Shown here: one piece after another, positions 53,224 to 56,345 of the stretch
How positions within the stretch are numbered: position 1 is the stretch's first letter
How the letters are laid out: every line of letters begins with the position of its first letter
Assembly: GCA_050117475.1 (NCBI GenBank)
Contig: JASFMR010000008.1
Coordinates: 1 to 56,345 of the forward strand
Reading direction: 5' to 3'
DNA: 56,345 bases
From: Fodinibius sp050117475
Lineage (GTDB): Bacteria > Bacteroidota > Rhodothermia > Balneolales > Balneolaceae
Program-made: the position numbers and the translations under genes
The notes under the pieces: model-generated
Seen by the model: only the letters and a program-made list of their open reading frames with translations
Told to the model about the DNA's origin: nothing
Databases searched by the model: none

Positions 53224-54590
53224 GACGCTGGTTCTTTATCTTGTTTAATGATTGTTTGGATTCCTTGGATTACATCCTGGTATTCTTTGCCCACATACTT
53301 TCGTACAATATTTCCCTTTTTATCAATCAGGAAGCGGGTAGGAATCAGATGGATATTAAACTTGTCCAGTAACTTCTTACGATCAAACGCTTTTGCATCC
53401 GCAACAGGCCATGGCTTTACCCGCTCATCGAAAAAAGCATTAATGGTTACCTGGCTCCTGTCAAGTGGAATCGTTATGACCTGCAAACCGTAATTTTTAT
53501 AAAGGCTGTGAATTACAACCGTCCGGTCAAATTGCTCTTGATAGAGAGGATTCGAAAGCATAGTAATTTCCAAAATATAGGGCGTACCCATCAAAGAATC
53601 GCGGCTGATCGTTTCCCCATTATCCGTAAACTCAAAATCAGGAATTGCATCACCGGGTGACAGATAATTAAGATCATAACTGATCGATTCAGCCCATTTT
53701 TCAGCCGTTTTATTATCAGGAAATTGTTCTTTGAAGGTTTTTAATTTCTCTTTGGCCGCATCTACACGAGCACTATCATACAACAATTTGATGTGTTCCA
53801 TATCTATTCGCATTTTTTTATCCGGATCTTCGGTAATATTTGCGAGTGTATCCAGATACGACAGCGCCGGAGATAACCCACGGGTACTAGCAATATAATT
53901 TTTCCCATAAGTGGCTCCCAAATCACTAAGCTGGTCATTATTTTGAATTTTACGGATGCGGCCCATCATCAACTTATTATTCCATCCCTGTAACAGCTGG
54001 ATGGAGCGTCGTGCCGCTAATTCGGAAGCAATTGTTCCATCTTTTTCATTGTGCACTTCCCAGAACAAATCACTGATTTTTTTAAGCTCATGCTGAAGGC
54101 TGTCTCCTTTCAATCGACCGGCATTTGCAAACTGGGCAACCCGTTGAAAAGTTCTGTCTACCCTTTGATAGACTTGCATAGCATCATGTTCACGCGAGGA
54201 TATTGAAATCGTCTGTTCGATATCAGGCAATTGACCAGTAATTTTTAACGTATCATTATCGGCCAACAGCACTCCCACTCTTCCAAGGTTCTTGTCATGG
54301 CGACTAACGATTAACGGATATTGCCCCTTGCTATCAAAAAAGGCTCTACCCGAAAAACTGCCTGATGAATCCGTAGTTGCATTAAAAAGGGTATCAGCAT
54401 CGGCGTTCGATGAATCCTTTTTTATAATCGTCAATTCAATACCCGAAAAATTATGGGTCGCGTCGACCGAATCGGCAACTGTTACTTGTCCCTCTATTCG
54501 TGCTGCTTTGCGATTCATCTGCGATGAACACCCCAAAAAAGCGGCAGCAATTAAAACTACAATAAGAAATTGATTTCTTTTCATATACAT
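53220..54590 (-). CDS. Thioredoxin-fold lipoprotein (TlpA-like) lacking CxxC
   Basis: A 456-residue lipoprotein; the lipobox is FLGC (Cys about residue 21). Residues about 30-135 look like a DUF4369-type beta domain (GIELTIIKKDS, DNDTLKITGQLP). A helical middle follows (about 140-305). Residues about 310-450 have the thioredoxin fold of TlpA/ResA, but the active site reads LSNPL in ITMLSNPLYQEQF, without cysteines; the cis-Pro region IPTRFLIDKKGNIV remains. It is probably periplasm-facing. It precedes tpiA with a four-base overlap. Confidence 0.82.
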   Translation of the reverse strand: MYMKRNQFLIVVLIAAAFLGCSSQMNRKAARIEGQVTVADSVDATHNFSGIELTIIKKDSSNADADTLFNATTDSSGSFSGRAFFDSKGQYPLIVSRHDKNLGRVGVLLADNDTLKITGQLPDIEQTISISSREHDAMQVYQRVDRTFQRVAQFANAGRLKGDSLQHELKKISDLFWEVHNEKDGTIASELAARRSIQLLQGWNNKLMMGRIRKIQNNDQLSDLGATYGKNYIASTRGLSPALSYLDTLANITEDPDKKMRIDMEHIKLLYDSARVDAAKEKLKTFKEQFPDNKTAEKWAESISYDLNYLSPGDAIPDFEFTDNGETISRDSLMGTPYILEITMLSNPLYQEQFDRTVVIHSLYKNYGLQVITIPLDRSQVTINAFFDERVKPWPVADAKAFDRKKLLDKFNIHLIPTRFLIDKKGNIVRKYVGKEYQDVIQGIQTIIKQDKEPAS

Positions 54591-54625
54591 TCAGATAGAA
54601 TAGGTTAAGTATAACGCACCGGAAA

Positions 54626-56080
54626 TCAGTCTTCCAGTCGCTCGCTGATCAATTCTCTAACCATATTAGGATTCGCCTTTCCTTGAGAACGCTGCATAAC
54701 CTGGCCGATAAAGAAGCCGATCAACCCTTTCTTACCGTCTTTATATCTTTGAACCTCATCGGGGTGGCTGTTTATGACATCATCGACGATGGGTTCAATA
54801 AATCCGGTATCTGAAACCTGAATAAGGTTCATCTCTTTAGCCAACGCTTCCGCATTTTTTTCTTCCTCAAGCATCGCGTCATAAATATCCGTCATGGCCG
54901 AGGAGTTAATTTTATCATCCTCACGGAGTTTAACAAGTCCCGCCAAACGTTCCTCTGCAACAGGAAACTCTCGAATACTTATACTTCGATCGTTCAGCGT
55001 GCGTAGAACTTCCGTTAACACGATGTTCGATACGGATTTAGGACTCTTGATATATGACAATACATTTTCATAATAATCCGCCAGGTAACGATCTTCGGTA
55101 AGGGTTTCTGCATTATCCTTGCTTAAACCATAATCTTCCATAAAACGCTGCTTTCGGACATCAGGCATTTCGGGGAGCTCTTCACGTATTTCTTCGAGCA
55201 TTTCGTCCGTAACGACAACGGGCGGGATATCAGGTTCTGGAAAATAGCGATAGTCATGTGCCTCCTCTTTCGATCGCATCTGACGCGTCTCCATCTTGTT
55301 CGCATCCCACAACATTGTCTGCTGTACTACTTCACCGCCATTTTCAATAAGCTCGATTTGACGTTCAATTTCAAAAGCAATCGCCCTTTCTACATTACGA
55401 AACGAATTCATATTCTTGAGCTCTGTCCGGGTCCCAAACTCTTTTTGTCCCCTTGGGCGAACGGATACATTAGCATCGCAGCGAAGACTACCTTCTTCCA
55501 TGTTCCCGTCACAAATCTCAAGATACTGCACAATCTGTTTGATGCGTTTTAAGTATTCATAAGCTTCTTGGGGACTACGCATATCCGGTTCTGAAACAAT
55601 CTCGATAAGCGGCACGCCGGCCCTGTTCAAATCAATGAGCGTATGGTAAGGGTCCTGGTCATGAATAGATTTGCCCGCATCTTCTTCCATGTGAATACGG
55701 GTAATACCAATATTTTTTTCATCTCCGTTTACTGTTACGGTAATCTTCCCATCATGGCAGATAGGTGTTTCATATTGAGAAATCTGGTATCCTTTGGGCA
55801 GATCGGGATAAAAATAATTTTTACGGGCGAAAATTGATTTTCGGGCAATACTACAATCCGTCGCCAATCCCATTTTTATGATGTATCGCACCAAATTTTC
55901 ATTTAACACCGGCAATGTACCCGGGTGTCCCAGGCAAAGAGGGGTCACCTGGGTATTGGGAGACCCACCGAATTCGGTTGAAACGGGGGCAAAGGCTTTG
56001 CTTTCAGTTAAAAGCTGGGCATGGACTTCAAGACCGATAACGGCCTCATAATTTTCATTTACCGAACTGCTCATGGACAA
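54626..56080 (-). CDS. gatB: Asp-tRNA(Asn)/Glu-tRNA(Gln) amidotransferase subunit B
   Basis: A 484-residue subunit of GatCAB, which converts mischarged Glu-tRNA(Gln) or Asp-tRNA(Asn). YEAVIGLEVHAQL is the start signature; RKNYFYPDLPKGYQISQYE and HMEEDAGKS are in the kinase part, and DLNRAGVPLIEIVSEPD is highly conserved. The C-terminal tail domain (about 335-484) binds tRNA. gatA and gatC are not adjacent. The first Met could be residue 1 or 3. Confidence 0.97.
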   Translation of the reverse strand: MSMSSSVNENYEAVIGLEVHAQLLTESKAFAPVSTEFGGSPNTQVTPLCLGHPGTLPVLNENLVRYIIKMGLATDCSIARKSIFARKNYFYPDLPKGYQISQYETPICHDGKITVTVNGDEKNIGITRIHMEEDAGKSIHDQDPYHTLIDLNRAGVPLIEIVSEPDMRSPQEAYEYLKRIKQIVQYLEICDGNMEEGSLRCDANVSVRPRGQKEFGTRTELKNMNSFRNVERAIAFEIERQIELIENGGEVVQQTMLWDANKMETRQMRSKEEAHDYRYFPEPDIPPVVVTDEMLEEIREELPEMPDVRKQRFMEDYGLSKDNAETLTEDRYLADYYENVLSYIKSPKSVSNIVLTEVLRTLNDRSISIREFPVAEERLAGLVKLREDDKINSSAMTDIYDAMLEEEKNAEALAKEMNLIQVSDTGFIEPIVDDVINSHPDEVQRYKDGKKGLIGFFIGQVMQRSQGKANPNMVRELISERLED

Positions 56081-56239
56081 TCATTTATTACCATTTTATT
56101 TTGATGGCGAAAGATATTAAACGTCTGGGACTTTTATTAGTAATTTGTCAAAATTTAAGGACAAGCCATGTTTATCCGAAATAAACATTCAAACTGGATT
56201 TAGAAATAACAGAATACTAGCAAAAAAGTTTGTACTGTC

Positions 56240-56345
56240 ATGGAAAAAGAATTACATGTATTTGAGGAAGGGGCTTATCTTTTTTGGGGATTACTTATTC
56301 TTGTTTGTACAGCTGCAGGTACCTATCTGCTGAGCGGATCATTTG
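56240..56345 (+). CDS. N-terminal part of a membrane protein (cut by window edge)
   Basis: From an ATG at 56240 the frame stays open to the window end, giving 35 residues. They begin MEKELHVFEEGAYLFWG and run into a hydrophobic helix (about residues 14-31) near LLILVCTAAGTYLL. Start and helix look like a real membrane protein, divergent from gatB. Nothing more can be said without the rest. Confidence 0.5.
   Translation, partial: MEKELHVFEEGAYLFWGLLILVCTAAGTYLLSGSF

Overview
The window reads as ordinary chromosome of a Gram-negative bacterium of the Bacteroidota/Balneolota/Rhodothermota group, most likely a Balneolales-type member (inference from gene content). Supporting signs are an LptE-type lipoprotein and several outer-membrane barrels, a type III glutamine synthetase, a men pathway, GatB, a TTG-N17-TAAATTTG promoter of Bacteroidota type, little use of Shine-Dalgarno sequences, and many four-base start/stop overlaps. 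I see no prophage, insertion sequence, CRISPR array or recognisable defence island.

Layout. 1-553: a tRNA-Val(GAC) gene followed on the minus strand by a tandem array of small GIY-YIG nuclease genes; each copy sits behind a copy of the tRNA 3' half and a terminator hairpin. 726-6241: a complete phosphate uptake operon pstS-pstC-pstA-pstB-phoU followed by a porin. 6597-7841: a small unknown gene and an NYN-LOTUS RNA-binding/nuclease-like protein. 7861-12028: cinA, an outer-membrane barrel and ftsX. 12156-15851: pgsA, pgpA, pyrE, a DUF488 protein and miaB. 15947-20364: an ECF sigma factor, a membrane anti-sigma factor with an extracytoplasmic glycogen-binding-like (CBM48) domain, an outer-membrane barrel ending in another such domain, a secreted unknown protein, and a DUF4382 lipoprotein. 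20659-23219: a sigma-54 activator, lptE and a TPR protein. 23234-25744: an MBL-fold hydrolase, rpmE (bL31) and an AAA+ ATPase. 25949-33126: a maltose/maltodextrin cluster (transporter, periplasmic amylase, maltose phosphorylase, beta-phosphoglucomutase, LacI regulator). 33267-38753: pabB, a pabC-like gene, a thioredoxin-fold protein, a cytoplasmic GH13 enzyme and pfkA. 38950-45003: a TPR protein, a lipoprotein, ispG, two rhomboid proteases and a carotenoid-desaturase-like oxidoreductase. 45110-56345: glnN, menA-menC-menE, purD, tpiA, a thioredoxin-fold lipoprotein, gatB, and the first codons of a membrane protein.

How the genes work together. The Pst operon and its porin form one phosphate-scavenging unit. 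In the maltose cluster, the periplasmic amylase would shorten maltodextrins, the MFS protein import maltose, the phosphorylase split it to glucose plus beta-glucose-1-phosphate, and PgmB convert the latter to glucose-6-phosphate; the second GH13 enzyme and PfkA next door continue the flow into glycolysis. The ECF module carries alpha-glucan-binding-like domains and may sense a glucan or an envelope polysaccharide, but that link is inference.

The two most unusual signals are (a) the tandem tRNA-3'-half/GIY-YIG units at the left edge, with a 127-bp perfect direct repeat and a palindrome in place of the anticodon arm, and (b) two near-identical promoter-like sequences (GTAACC, 15 bases, CGTCAT) in front of the ECF sigma operon and of the DUF4382 lipoprotein gene, which predict an autoregulated envelope regulon.
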